A DNA stretch of 64,000 nucleotides from an uncultured Sphingomonadaceae bacterium (GCA_947503245.1 CANNCV010000001.1:867501-931500); one strand, 5' to 3'; shown: positions 19,691-28,553, counted from the first letter of the stretch. Notes: generated by a model from the sequence alone, not told the origin. Numbers and translations: made by a program.

Positions 19691-20067
19691 CGGGTGCTGT
19701 CAGTCTAACTGCAGTTCGCCGCCTATCTTTACAACACTTCATCGAATAGCCAGCGCCAGTTTCGAAAGCCGCGCATCCGGCAGACTTGTTGCAGCTTGAT
19801 ATCTGCAGCGAAAAACGGATCAAACCGGCTCCATCAGAAGCGGCACTGTTTCTTTACAAACATCAATCCCGCGCTCAGCCAGCAGATCCACAACATTTCG
19901 TAAACTCAGCGGAAAACGGATATACATCATTACGACCAAGCGGATTATCTCAGGCGATGAGTTGAAATAGCGGACCGGACTAGCTGGTTTCTTGGGTCTG
20001 GGCATCGCTCTGTCCTATCCTAAAATACAATATCCGCCGAGCAGTGCATTTGCTTTGACAGCACCCG
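19691..20067 (-). mobile_element. Decayed IS6-family insertion sequence bounded by 12-bp inverted repeats
   Basis: CGGGTGCTGTCA at 19691-19702 is the exact reverse complement of TGACAGCACCCG at 20056-20067, so the ends form perfect 12-bp inverted repeats around 353 bp. Inside is a transposase fragment similar to the start of IS6-family DDE transposases. An intact element of this family is about 800 bp, so over half is missing. The flanking 8 bases (GAGACCGG left, ACAGGAAA right) do not match, so no target duplication survives. It sits 103 bp after tRNA-Phe. Confidence 0.8.
19731..20005 (-). pseudogene. IS6-family transposase fragment with frameshift and nonsense change
   Basis: The N-terminal part reads MPRPKKPASPVRYFNSS, then PEIIRLVVMMYIRFPLSLRN and LLAERGIDVCKETV. 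These are the start of IS6-family transposases (helix-turn-helix plus start of the DDE domain). After ETV the frame shifts by one base. In the next frame the chain continues RF-stop-WSRFDPFFAADIK, with an in-frame TGA where the family has Trp, then VCRMRGFRNWRWLFDEV, which contains the DE of the family's first catalytic Asp. It ends a few codons later, so the rest of the catalytic domain is gone. It is not functional. Confidence 0.85.
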
Positions 20068-20278
20068 ACAGGAAACACCCCCAATTTCAGTCATAGTGCT
20101 ACGGCTCAAACTGGGCCGAAAGCCGACTGTCCGTTTTTTGATCTGCTGGCGCGATAAAGCCGACATTCGCCTATCGACCCAACTTCAGAAGTTCGAAACT
20201 GCTTCAGGATGCCCATGCCAGTTCTAAACACGATGCAGCGGCCATGTACTCCAATTTATGCGCCCTTTGCTACTAATT

Positions 20279-21742
20279 CTAAGTTTTGGCCTTGCCTTCG
20301 ACCTTAACGCTAATCAGCACTGCAACGCCCACTGCGAAAAGCAAGTTGATCGATGCCATGCCTGCGCGCTGATCGTTAAACCAAAGGGTGAAGGTCTCAA
20401 CCAGCAGAGGTCCCATCCACACGGTGATCGTTCCCGCGATTGCATACAGACCAAAGAATTCACCGCTTCGTCCGGGCGGTGCGAGCATGGCGAGCATCGC
20501 ACGACTTGAGGAAATACTGGCGGTCACAGATATTGCGACCAGGCTGACCAGCGCGAGCATTGTTAGGTCTGAAAGGGTTTCAAAGACAATGCTGTCCCAA
20601 ACTTTGGAATTCTCTATTATCCCAAAAAGCAAACTTTCCTGTGTGATCGATAACTGTATCCCGAAAGTCAAAACCATCAGGAATATCTCGATCAACAATG
20701 CGCGTTTCACGCCGAATGTGTTGTCGAGCCATCCCCCAATCAACCCGCCAGCAAATGCGAAGATGCTGGCGTAAATCGCGTAGATGATAAGCTCCAGCAC
20801 GCCCCATCCAAGAAACAGGGAATAGTAAACCGCGATCAGCGCGAGCAGCGCGGCCATGCCATCGGCATAGAGCATGTGGGCGATCAGAAATTTGAGCAAC
20901 TCGCGGTAACGCTTGGCTTCCCTGAAGGTTTGTAACAGCGCGGCTGTGCCTTCGCGCATCGCCGTGATCCAGCTTGCGCCGGGCGTTCCGGGATCGCGGG
21001 CGTTTCGGAAGAAGTAGATCGAGAACGCTGCGATCCAGATCGCGCATAAGGGTCCAACAAGGCGTGAATGCTCGAACCGTTCCATGTCCAGCCCAAATTG
21101 CGGCTGTGCAAATGGCCAGCCGATCATCGCTGGCAAGATAAACAGCATGGTGATGAAACCGAAAATGATCGCTCCGGCAAGATTGCCGAGCCCAAGGCCG
21201 AGGCCTGATATTGTCGAAAGGCTCTGTGCAGGACCTGCGGCGGGAAGCATCGCGTTATGTGTGACTTCGGAATAGGTGAAACTGACGTAGGCGATCACCA
21301 GCAATGTCATTATGGCCCATGATGGCAGGCCCTCTCCGCCCGGCAATGCAAACCACAAAAGCGCTGAACAAGTCGCAATGAGCGCGAAAAAGACGCCTAG
21401 AAGCGGCTTTAACCGTCCGCCACGATCAAGTGCGGCTCCGAGTATTGGCGCGGTGAGCGCTGCGATGATGCCCGCCCACTTGGTGACAGCAGCAATGCTT
21501 GCTTGGCCCCGTGAATTGGCCGTTGACTGGGCTGTTTCAGGATCAAGATGATCCAGATCACCGCTCACCAACAAATCAGCGCCAATCACATCACGCGCGA
21601 AATAGGGCGCGAAGATATAGATGACTACCATCAGATAATAGGGATTGCGAGCCCACTCAAAAACTGCCCAGGCAAAGCCTGCGCGACCAATGGAACCTTT
21701 GGCGATGCCTTCTTCGCCGCCCGTCGTGCTTGCAGATGTCAT
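20279..21742 (-). CDS. MFS transporter, UMF1/Atg22-like
   Basis: This protein of 487 residues has about 12 hydrophobic segments. The start AWAVFEWARNPYYLMVVIYIFAPYF and the later PPGRSGEFFGLYAIAG match the Atg22-like/UMF1 branch of the major facilitator superfamily. The substrate is unknown. The start (21742) lies 4 bp after the stop of the Nramp-like gene, so it is the last gene of a leftward operon that begins at least at 25911. It is in the accessory island. Confidence 0.85.
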   Translation of the reverse strand: MTSASTTGGEEGIAKGSIGRAGFAWAVFEWARNPYYLMVVIYIFAPYFARDVIGADLLVSGDLDHLDPETAQSTANSRGQASIAAVTKWAGIIAALTAPILGAALDRGGRLKPLLGVFFALIATCSALLWFALPGGEGLPSWAIMTLLVIAYVSFTYSEVTHNAMLPAAGPAQSLSTISGLGLGLGNLAGAIIFGFITMLFILPAMIGWPFAQPQFGLDMERFEHSRLVGPLCAIWIAAFSIYFFRNARDPGTPGASWITAMREGTAALLQTFREAKRYRELLKFLIAHMLYADGMAALLALIAVYYSLFLGWGVLELIIYAIYASIFAFAGGLIGGWLDNTFGVKRALLIEIFLMVLTFGIQLSITQESLLFGIIENSKVWDSIVFETLSDLTMLALVSLVAISVTASISSSRAMLAMLAPPGRSGEFFGLYAIAGTITVWMGPLLVETFTLWFNDQRAGMASINLLFAVGVAVLISVKVEGKAKT

Positions 21743-21746
21743 GAGA

Positions 21747-22994
21747 TTACACCGCTTTCAGGACGAAGAACATAACCGACATCGCCGTCATGACGCAAAT
21801 CCCGCACAGGCTGAGCAACCTAGTCTTTGTGTCAGGGCGATCAACATCGTCCATGTTACAGCGCGTCACCACCAGATGGTTCAACAATGCCGTCGTCGGT
21901 GTCAAAAGGAAGTAGATCGAGGTCACAAGGTCGATGAAAGTGGTAAAGCTCTCCAACAGGAGTGCGAGAACCGCCAAACTCATTAGCGCGGTGATGATAA
22001 GAAAAAAGGCATAATTGCCGCGGCTTGCCGTGCCGCCGATATTGCCGCGATATTCTTGATAGAGGGCTCCATATCCGCGTGCGATTCCATCAAACGCTCC
22101 GGCCATAGTGGTTGCCATCACAAAGAATGCCGCAATCCCAGCGAAGAAGGCGGGCACCGGGCCCAGCGTTTCTGAATAAAGACCAACAATCTGTGAGGCA
22201 AATTCGGCCGCTCCGCTTTCCGGCGTGATCTGCGCCGAATGCATAACCCCTGCGCCCATAATGCAAAAACACACCGCCAGCGCGCTTGTCAGCCCATAAG
22301 CGGCGAGGAAGCCTTTGCGTGTCGCTCCAATTGAGAGTCGCTCGCCCGGTGCTGCATCCTCTTGTGATTTGAGCGTCCACAAGGAGATGTCGACAGACTG
22401 ACCCATCGAGGTCGGCATAAAGCCCGCTAAGGCAATTACGAATAACAAGGCGGCAACATCCAGCGACCATTCGACATTGACCGCGCTCCCCCAATCAACG
22501 TTTGGTAACGCAATCGCTGCGGCTGCAAAGGTCGCCAAAGCGAGGAAAACCACTAAGAGCGCACTAATTCGTTCAAGCCAACGATACCCACCAATCAGCA
22601 AAAACGTGACGGTGCCCACCAAGGTGCCAATCACGAGCACAACAAACGACAGGTCTGTGCCTGTGATCGCGCCAAGTATAGCCGCGGTCGTCGCACTTAC
22701 AGCGGCACCGCCAATCGGTGCGATCAGTAATGCAACCCCGGCATAAATGACCAACAGCCAAGGAGCGAGCTCGCGGTATCCCCCGATCAGCGTCTTCCCC
22801 GTCGAATGCGCATAATCAACGCCAAACCGGAAGGCAGGGTACTTCAACAGATTGATCAAGATAATGACGCCGACAAGCGCCAAACCATACATAGCGCCTG
22901 CCCGTGTCGATTGCACAAGGTGCGAGACGCCAATGGCGGAGCCTGCAAAAATAAGCCCCGGCCCTGCCGCACGGCGTAGTTCTAGAATGTTCAT
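21747..22994 (-). CDS. Nramp-related membrane transporter
   Basis: This 415-residue protein has 10-11 hydrophobic segments. The start GPGLIFAGSAIGVSHLVQSTRAGAMYGL matches the first helix of Nramp-like proteins. At the site where true Mn/Fe Nramp proteins have DPGN, it has AIGVSH. The helix-6 MPH motif is also not seen (nearby GFMPTSMGQSVD). These changes suggest that it does not carry divalent metals in the classical way. It overlaps the upstream 46-residue gene by 4 bases (ATGA at 22991-22994), and is followed by the MFS gene after 4 bp. Confidence 0.8.
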   Translation of the reverse strand: MNILELRRAAGPGLIFAGSAIGVSHLVQSTRAGAMYGLALVGVIILINLLKYPAFRFGVDYAHSTGKTLIGGYRELAPWLLVIYAGVALLIAPIGGAAVSATTAAILGAITGTDLSFVVLVIGTLVGTVTFLLIGGYRWLERISALLVVFLALATFAAAAIALPNVDWGSAVNVEWSLDVAALLFVIALAGFMPTSMGQSVDISLWTLKSQEDAAPGERLSIGATRKGFLAAYGLTSALAVCFCIMGAGVMHSAQITPESGAAEFASQIVGLYSETLGPVPAFFAGIAAFFVMATTMAGAFDGIARGYGALYQEYRGNIGGTASRGNYAFFLIITALMSLAVLALLLESFTTFIDLVTSIYFLLTPTTALLNHLVVTRCNMDDVDRPDTKTRLLSLCGICVMTAMSVMFFVLKAV

Positions 22995-23131
22995 AAAATC
23001 CCCAGTTTATTTGTTAAATCAGCAGGTTGATTCGTCACTAGCATTTCAATATTGCCGACGAAGATCAGCGATCCGACAATCGCGAGGGCGGCGATGGTTT
23101 GACCGATGTAATAGATTGCTTCGAGGGTCAT
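22991..23131 (-). CDS. 46-residue single-helix membrane protein (short paralogue)
   Basis: This protein has 46 residues. It reads MTLEAIYYIGQTIAALAIVG then SLIFVGNIEMLV, which parallels the first 30 residues (MTLEDFYFLSQIAAALGIIA, then SLIFVGLQVR) of the neighbouring 179- and 174-residue proteins. It therefore looks like a cut-down member of the same family, with one transmembrane helix at about residues 8-28 and a short polar tail. Its start overlaps the preceding gene's stop and its stop overlaps the Nramp-like gene's start, both as ATGA. Such tight coupling argues that it is translated. Confidence 0.75.
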   Translation of the reverse strand: MTLEAIYYIGQTIAALAIVGSLIFVGNIEMLVTNQPADLTNKLGIL

Positions 23132-23277
23132 ATTTGGGCTCCCTCTTCATTTGTTAGGTCGGCGATCAGGAATCCTGCTACCAAAAAGGCAGAGAGGATC
23201 GAGGCGTATCCGAGCAAGATATTTATCGCCATCATCTCAAATGCGTTCATCAGATAGACAACTTCATAGGGGCTCAT
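23128..23277 (-). CDS. 49-residue single-helix membrane protein
   Basis: This protein has 49 residues, MSPYEVVYLMNAFEMMAINI followed by LLGYASILSAFLVAGFLIAD and an acidic tail NEEGAQ. One long hydrophobic helix covers about residues 16-40. The start MSPYEV-YLMN resembles the N-terminus of a larger membrane-anchored family that I recall only loosely, so the family is uncertain. Starts and stops overlap both neighbours as ATGA (23274-23277 and 23128-23131). The 23277 start is preferred over an upstream one because of the overlap. Confidence 0.72.
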   Translation of the reverse strand: MSPYEVVYLMNAFEMMAINILLGYASILSAFLVAGFLIADLTNEEGAQI

Positions 23278-23813
23278 GCGTCTGGCTCCTGTGCCTGAGA
23301 CCCATGCAACTCGCCTGTTTTGGTGGTGGCCTGCCATGTCCCTGAAACGTCCTCAGGTTCGCGCGCATCAAACTTGGCCTGCATGTAGTCGCGGAACCGC
23401 TGGGTAAAGAGCGACTTGCGCAGCTCCCACACTTCGTCAGCCACCGAGCGAAGGCTCAGCAGGCTCGCAAAGGCGTCCCAAAACTCCCACCGACTGTCAT
23501 CAAGCGACCCGTCGACCCATTTCGCGTGCGCTTCTTGCATGTTCATAAGAAGTGGCATGGTGACTGAGAGATATTGGTAGCGTTCGGCGTCTGTCAGATC
23601 TTTGTCCGCCTGCGCGACTTTGGACATAATTGCTGCGGTTTCTGAGGTTTGATGGTAATACCATTCGATCATCGCACGATGTGTGGTTTCAGCAGCATCC
23701 GCCTTGGCCTGTGCATTGCTCTGGCGCACTTGCAATCCGACAAAGATCAGCGATGCGATGATGCCAAGCGCCGCCGCGATCTGGCTGAGGAAGTAGAAAT
23801 CTTCGAGAGTCAT
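23274..23813 (-). CDS. Membrane-anchored helical protein, MTLEDFYF-type, paralogue 1
   Basis: This protein has 179 residues. An N-terminal transmembrane helix (about residues 8-28, SQIAAALGIIASLIFVGLQV) is followed by a soluble alpha-helical part rich in Ala, Glu, Trp and Arg with segments such as AMIEWYYHQTSE, DAERYQYLSV and ELRKSLFTQRFRDYM. The family is not assigned a function that I know. It is about the same size and layout as the gene upstream (174 residues), so they are a tandem pair. Start and stop are joined to neighbours by ATGA overlaps. Confidence 0.8.
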   Translation of the reverse strand: MTLEDFYFLSQIAAALGIIASLIFVGLQVRQSNAQAKADAAETTHRAMIEWYYHQTSETAAIMSKVAQADKDLTDAERYQYLSVTMPLLMNMQEAHAKWVDGSLDDSRWEFWDAFASLLSLRSVADEVWELRKSLFTQRFRDYMQAKFDAREPEDVSGTWQATTKTGELHGSQAQEPDA

Positions 23814-24334
23814 TGCGCGGCCTCCTCGTCAGCGGGAACTGGCGACGTATCGCGGGATCGCGGCTCTTCCAATTGGTCGCCATATTCACGCTCGACAAAA
23901 TCCACGAAGATTTGTGTGAAGTCGTTCTTTCGCAACACGAAATAATCCAGACAGACGCGATATTGGAACGTCTGGGACATCATACCCTGCATAGAAGTCC
24001 ATGTTCTGTCGTCGATCTTTCCTTCGTAGCGGTAGATATATGCCTGCTCGAACACGCGCAGGAACGACAAGGACACCAAGGAAGCCTGCAAAAACGCGGT
24101 GCTATCGAGATTTGCGAGCCCAACCTTGTTGGATTTCAATAAGGTTTTCAGCAGCTCACGGTCGCTCGACATTTGCCCAAGGCCCTGCCGGTATTCAGCC
24201 ATGATTTCAGCCATGCTGGCAAGCCGCGTTTCCCTCGCCTGCGCACGCATTTGCAGTCCAACAAAAACAAGCGACGCCATAATGCCTAGCGCCGCGACAA
24301 TCTGGCTGATGAAGTAGAAATCTTCGAGAGTCAT
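23810..24334 (-). CDS. Membrane-anchored helical protein, MTLEDFYF-type, paralogue 2
   Basis: This protein has 174 residues and starts MTLEDFYFISQIVAALGIMA then SLVFVGLQMR, nearly the same as paralogue 1. The remainder is a soluble helical part with EIMAEYRQGLGQMSS, FLRVFEQAYIYRYEGKID and FTQIFVDFVEREYGDQ. The ATG at 24334 (after GAGAAGCCAAGAA) is chosen because the first residues then align with its sisters; an open frame runs further upstream into the ligase gene. It lies 17 bp after the stop of the acyl-CoA ligase gene. Function unknown. Confidence 0.8.
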   Translation of the reverse strand: MTLEDFYFISQIVAALGIMASLVFVGLQMRAQARETRLASMAEIMAEYRQGLGQMSSDRELLKTLLKSNKVGLANLDSTAFLQASLVSLSFLRVFEQAYIYRYEGKIDDRTWTSMQGMMSQTFQYRVCLDYFVLRKNDFTQIFVDFVEREYGDQLEEPRSRDTSPVPADEEAAQ

Positions 24335-24351
24335 TTCTTGGCTTCTCCCGC

Positions 24352-25911
24352 TCAGCCTACGTTGCGATTCTGGCCGTCCCAGAATGGCGCTCTCAGATCG
24401 CGCTTCAGGACTTTGCCAGCACCGGAAAGCGGGAAAGGCTCGCGGCGCAAGGACATGCTGCGCGGGCGTTTGTAATTCGCAATTTGGTTTTCGAGATGCG
24501 CGGTGATCTCTTCCAAAGTCGGCTCTTTGCCTTGCGCCGGGATGATGATCGCATGGACTTCTTCGCCCCACTTCTTTGAGGGGATGCCGATGACCGCGAC
24601 CCCCGCCACATCGGGATGAGTGGAGATGACGTTTTCAACCTCTGAGGAAAAGACATTCTCTCCGCCAGTGACGATCATGTCTTTGATCCGGTCGACGATG
24701 AAGATGAAACCCTTGTCATCGCGATAGCCGCCATCGCCCGTCTTGACCCAGCCATCGTTTAACGTTGCCGCCGTTGCCTCTGGCATACCCCAATAGCCGA
24801 GCATGGAGCCGGGCGAGCGGGCGACGATTTCCCCGACTTCGCCATTGGGCAGGTCATTTCCATCTTCATCGCAAATGCGCACTTCGACGCCGATAAAAGC
24901 TCTCCCCGCAGAGGCGAGAAGACCATCTTCCATGCCCTTTTTGGAGTGATACCCCGCTGCTAGAGCTGTTATTCCGGGAGCCATTTCGGTCTGGCCATAT
25001 CCCTGCACAAGAGCCACATCGGGAAGCTGCTCCATAATTTGACGCAATAGCCCCTCTGGCATTGGCGATGCGCCATAAAGGGCGCCTCGAACGGTCCGGA
25101 AGCTGCTTTTGTCAAAGTCTGGGTGATTGATGACCATATCCCACATCGTCGGGACCAGGATCGTATGCGTAACTTTGTACTCTTCCAGCGCTTTTGTCGT
25201 CGCCATAGGTTCAAATGCGGGAATAAAGGTGTGGCAAAGCCCATTGGCGGTCGCCACGCCTGACATGCCGCCATCGGCGAGATGAAACATAGGCCCTGCA
25301 TGCAAATAGGTGTCTTCAGCATCAAAATCGAAATATGCGGAGATTGCCATGCTGTTGTACCAAAGCGCCTCATGCGAGAGCATGACGCCTTTGGGGAAAC
25401 CGGTCGTGCCGCCAGTGTAGTAGAGGCCCGCTAAGTCCTTGCCCGAACGTCGAGCATCGGAGCATGGGCGGTGCGATGCGATCAACTCTTCGTATTGAAG
25501 CACGCCATTGGGTGCGTCATCGTCCATATAGATGACCGTCTCAAGGACCTCGACGTCTCTTTGGAGAGGGTCAATCATCGAGGCGAAGGCCTTGTCGATG
25601 AACAAGACCTTTGCTCCTGAATCGTTGAGGGAATAGGCGTTCTCTGCGACCGACCAACGCACGTTCAAAGGAACCACCGCGCCACCAGCCCACCAGACAG
25701 CGTAATAATACTCCAGATAACGCTCAGAATTGAGCGCCAAAATAGCCACCCGCTCTCCGTCCTGAATGCCCATTTCCCTAAGCGCAGATGCCAGTTTGGA
25801 CACCCGGTCTGCAAACTGTGACCAATTGTGTTCGCGCCCCTCACACTTGGTGGCGATTTGCTTTGGAATTGATCGCACATTGGAATTCAGAAAACTGGTC
25901 AGGCCATACAT
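24352..25911 (-). CDS. Acyl-CoA ligase (AMP-forming)
   Basis: This 519-residue protein has the AMP-binding motif YYTGGTTGFPKGVMLSH (about residues 168-184), the sequence LVQGYGQTEMAPG and WVKTGDGGYRD, and a C-terminal GGENVFSSEVENVISTHPDVAGVAVIG with the domain-swivel Lys at the end (KVLKRDLR). It activates a carboxylic acid as acyl-AMP and transfers it to CoA. The substrate is not readable from motifs; neighbours suggest an aromatic or cyclic acid. AAGGAG precedes the ATG at 25911. It heads the overlapping leftward gene set. Confidence 0.92.
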   Translation of the reverse strand: MYGLTSFLNSNVRSIPKQIATKCEGREHNWSQFADRVSKLASALREMGIQDGERVAILALNSERYLEYYYAVWWAGGAVVPLNVRWSVAENAYSLNDSGAKVLFIDKAFASMIDPLQRDVEVLETVIYMDDDAPNGVLQYEELIASHRPCSDARRSGKDLAGLYYTGGTTGFPKGVMLSHEALWYNSMAISAYFDFDAEDTYLHAGPMFHLADGGMSGVATANGLCHTFIPAFEPMATTKALEEYKVTHTILVPTMWDMVINHPDFDKSSFRTVRGALYGASPMPEGLLRQIMEQLPDVALVQGYGQTEMAPGITALAAGYHSKKGMEDGLLASAGRAFIGVEVRICDEDGNDLPNGEVGEIVARSPGSMLGYWGMPEATAATLNDGWVKTGDGGYRDDKGFIFIVDRIKDMIVTGGENVFSSEVENVISTHPDVAGVAVIGIPSKKWGEEVHAIIIPAQGKEPTLEEITAHLENQIANYKRPRSMSLRREPFPLSGAGKVLKRDLRAPFWDGQNRNVG

Positions 25912-26066
25912 TTTTTGGTCTCCTTAATGGGAAATGGGTTCGGCTCTTGAGTGGTTCACTGGGCCCGCCTGAAACCCCGGAGCAGGCGAAGCCCCAAGCC
26001 GAGCAAGATTAGCGAAACCCTCTCGCCCAGCGCCACAAGATCGTTTGGAGAGATGCTCTCTCAAAT

Positions 26067-27317
26067 CTATGTGATCTTTTCCAAAGGGGGGCGGCCTAAC
26101 GCTTCGCGGTAGCTTGCGTGGAAGTGGTGCAAAGGCGCCTCGTTGTGCCCAAAGATCGAATGCTCAAGCAATCCGGATGCGGCCGCGCGTTGCTGATGTT
26201 CGCCCATGACATAGTCTTCGGCTGAGACAGTGCTTGAAAACGCTTCAACAGTCGAAGCCGGGGTTCGAATAATGTTTTGATCGTATCCCCTTGCATACAG
26301 ATCGTCGGCGTCGACGAGCTTGATACTGTCTGATGCCTTCGCCTTTTCCGTCTCATATTGGTCGAGTGCGCGGGGCGAAAAGTACCCCACCACTCGTGTG
26401 ATAGAACGGCCGGGATTGTCGGGATCGGGATAGATCCGTACGATATTCGCGCCGGTCGACGTGGTTGCCAGTTGGATGTTCGGGAACAGGTAATAAAGGG
26501 CAAGGGCGACCTGCGTCAGCGACCATTGATCTTCGGGAAGGTCGCGCAGGTCATCAATCCGGCGATTGGCCGTCACAAACCGGTGGTGTCGCCCAAATTC
26601 CTCGAACGCAAGATTGTTGCCGTGATAAAGCTTGCCAAGCGTGTCCTTGTGCAATTTTGGGAAATGGTAGGTTTCACCAAAGGTATCGTTTGCAAGCTTC
26701 CAGTTGAGCTTCATATCAATGTCTAGATCGGCAACTGGGGTGAACTCACCATAGCCCCAGCCTTCCATCTCGCTCAGCAATTCGTCTCCCAGCAAGGATG
26801 CAACATCAAGCTCACCACCGGGTTGGGGATGGACAAACAACATGCCCGCTATTTCTTGAGCAGGCAGTTCGATCAATCCCATGCAGGGTTTGTCGACCGG
26901 GCCGAAATGGTCTTGGTCGGGCACGGCCAGAAGTTCGCCGGAGCTCGCATAGGTCCAACTGTGAAAGGGACAGGTGAACCGGGCAGATTTGCCTTTTGCC
27001 TCCTGCGCCACTTTTGCGCCGCGATGGCGGCACGCGTTCACAAAGGCGCGAAACTGGCCATCCTTTGCTCTGGTAGCCAAGACCGGAGTGCCAAAGTCTT
27101 GCGTCGTGAAATAGCTCCCCTCTTCGGGCAAATCACCGCTTAGCCCGACAAACTGTGGATGCTCTCGAAAGAAGGCCTGCCATTCGCGCGCGGCAAGTTC
27201 TGGGCATACATAATCCGAAGTCGGCAACCTAAATTGCGCGCCTGCGTCCACATTGCGATTTTCGTCGAGCTGGCTCATCAATTCCTTAATGATTTCAACC
27301 TGAGTTTCGTGTTTCAT
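26067..27317 (-). CDS. Rieske-type ring-hydroxylating oxygenase, large subunit
   Basis: This 416-residue protein has a Rieske [2Fe-2S] motif, C-R-H-R-G-A-K-V then C-P-F-H-S-W-T-Y (about residues 78-104). It also has a catalytic-domain mononuclear iron site around NDTFGETYHFPKLHKDTLG (about 204-222) with two His. It matches the large subunit of aromatic-ring dioxygenases or of related monooxygenases. No small beta subunit or dedicated reductase is next to it. The ATG at 27317 follows GGGAGTTAGATAT. It is separated by 90 bp from the upstream phosphotransferase gene. Confidence 0.9.
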   Translation of the reverse strand: MKHETQVEIIKELMSQLDENRNVDAGAQFRLPTSDYVCPELAAREWQAFFREHPQFVGLSGDLPEEGSYFTTQDFGTPVLATRAKDGQFRAFVNACRHRGAKVAQEAKGKSARFTCPFHSWTYASSGELLAVPDQDHFGPVDKPCMGLIELPAQEIAGMLFVHPQPGGELDVASLLGDELLSEMEGWGYGEFTPVADLDIDMKLNWKLANDTFGETYHFPKLHKDTLGKLYHGNNLAFEEFGRHHRFVTANRRIDDLRDLPEDQWSLTQVALALYYLFPNIQLATTSTGANIVRIYPDPDNPGRSITRVVGYFSPRALDQYETEKAKASDSIKLVDADDLYARGYDQNIIRTPASTVEAFSSTVSAEDYVMGEHQQRAAASGLLEHSIFGHNEAPLHHFHASYREALGRPPLEKIT

Positions 27318-27407
27318 ATATCTAACTCCCAACAATCAATTAATCCGCGCAATTCTCTGCGCGAGAGCTTTAAGCCGAACCTGAAAGTGCGTCGGCTTGA
27401 GGCGTGG

Positions 27408-28553
27408 TCAAATCCCACACAGGAAATCTGGTACGTTAAGCTCACGCAGCATTGCCTCTCCGCGAAGCAGCCACACGTCTTTCCAATCCAATCCGTAGTC
27501 TGCACATTCCCTTGCAATCAGCTCATGATCGGTTTGGGCGACGGCGATGAAATTGATCAATTGAGTGAACATGGTGCCCAGCTTGTGATCGATAAGAAAA
27601 TCGTCAAAACTATAGTTCTCCACGCCGTTCGCTGCCAGCGCTTCAAGATAACCTTCGATCAGCTGCGTTTGTGACGCTGCGCGCTGAGCGGTAGCAAGCC
27701 CAAGGTTTAATAACCTTGAAACATCAAAAACCCCGGGACCGGCGAGTGGATACTGGAAATCGATTAGGGCAAATTTCCCCTCTCCCTCGTCATTGGGAAA
27801 GAACATTTGCTTGCCGTGAAAATCAGCATGGGCGAGCGTGAACGGGCGCGTTTGCCAAAAGCGGACAATTCCCTCCAAACGCTGGTCATAGAGTTTCATG
27901 ACCTCAATGCTGGTTTCGCATTTGGAGCCGACGAAGTTCTGGACCGGATCAATGGCAGCAACAACGCCCGAGGCTACACTGCGCCAGCGATCCATGTCAT
28001 CCAACTGTACAACCGCTGGATCACATTTCAAAAAATCACCATCCCACCAGCGCGCATGCATTCCCGCGACTTCTTTCAGTGCCATGCCCACCTGCTCAAC
28101 CGAGATTGAGTAGCTAGGAGAATAAGAAGGAGCGAGATGCTCCAGCAGAATTATCGCATCATGCGTTTCCGGATCGAAACGGGCGTGGAAGCAGCGGGCA
28201 ATGGGCAGATCATCTCCAGCAAAGTTTTGATAGAAGCTGACCTCTTTCTCATAATGCCCATAGATCTTGCACAGTTCTCGGGTGGCCGGATCACTGGCTG
28301 CCAGTTTCGCAATCATCCGTTCCGGCAATGCGCAGCGTGAACTGTCATAATCGAGCCAGATTTCAACCACGTCCGCGGTTTGGCCTGGATCACAGAACGG
28401 TTCGGCCTGGCAGCCAAGCACTTGGCTTCCATCCAGATTCGACGCGAGTACTTGGTTGAGCCATTGGACCGAGATGTCCCTTGCAGATCTAGGGATTGAT
28501 GGCTCGACAAACCCGCTAGCGGTGCTTGTCTTGTATGAGTTGTCGATTGGCAT
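27408..28553 (-). CDS. Small-molecule phosphotransferase (APH/ecdysteroid-kinase-like)
   Basis: This 381-residue protein has the kinase catalytic loop LAHADFHGKQMFF (about residues 239-251), with an Asp, and a metal-binding FALIDFQYP (about 262-270), with another Asp. This is the aminoglycoside phosphotransferase-type fold. EMIAKLAASDP near residue 80 contains the probable ATP-binding Lys. Such enzymes phosphorylate a hydroxyl on a small molecule; ecdysteroid-kinase-like relatives occur in steroid and aromatic catabolic clusters. It starts the leftward gene run towards the Rieske oxygenase. Confidence 0.82.
   Translation of the reverse strand: MPIDNSYKTSTASGFVEPSIPRSARDISVQWLNQVLASNLDGSQVLGCQAEPFCDPGQTADVVEIWLDYDSSRCALPERMIAKLAASDPATRELCKIYGHYEKEVSFYQNFAGDDLPIARCFHARFDPETHDAIILLEHLAPSYSPSYSISVEQVGMALKEVAGMHARWWDGDFLKCDPAVVQLDDMDRWRSVASGVVAAIDPVQNFVGSKCETSIEVMKLYDQRLEGIVRFWQTRPFTLAHADFHGKQMFFPNDEGEGKFALIDFQYPLAGPGVFDVSRLLNLGLATAQRAASQTQLIEGYLEALAANGVENYSFDDFLIDHKLGTMFTQLINFIAVAQTDHELIARECADYGLDWKDVWLLRGEAMLRELNVPDFLCGI

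Noticed and set aside
19683-20075. Eight-base target duplication of the IS6-type element
   Set aside because: The 8 bases on the left (GAGACCGG) and right (ACAGGAAA) of the 12-bp ends do not match.
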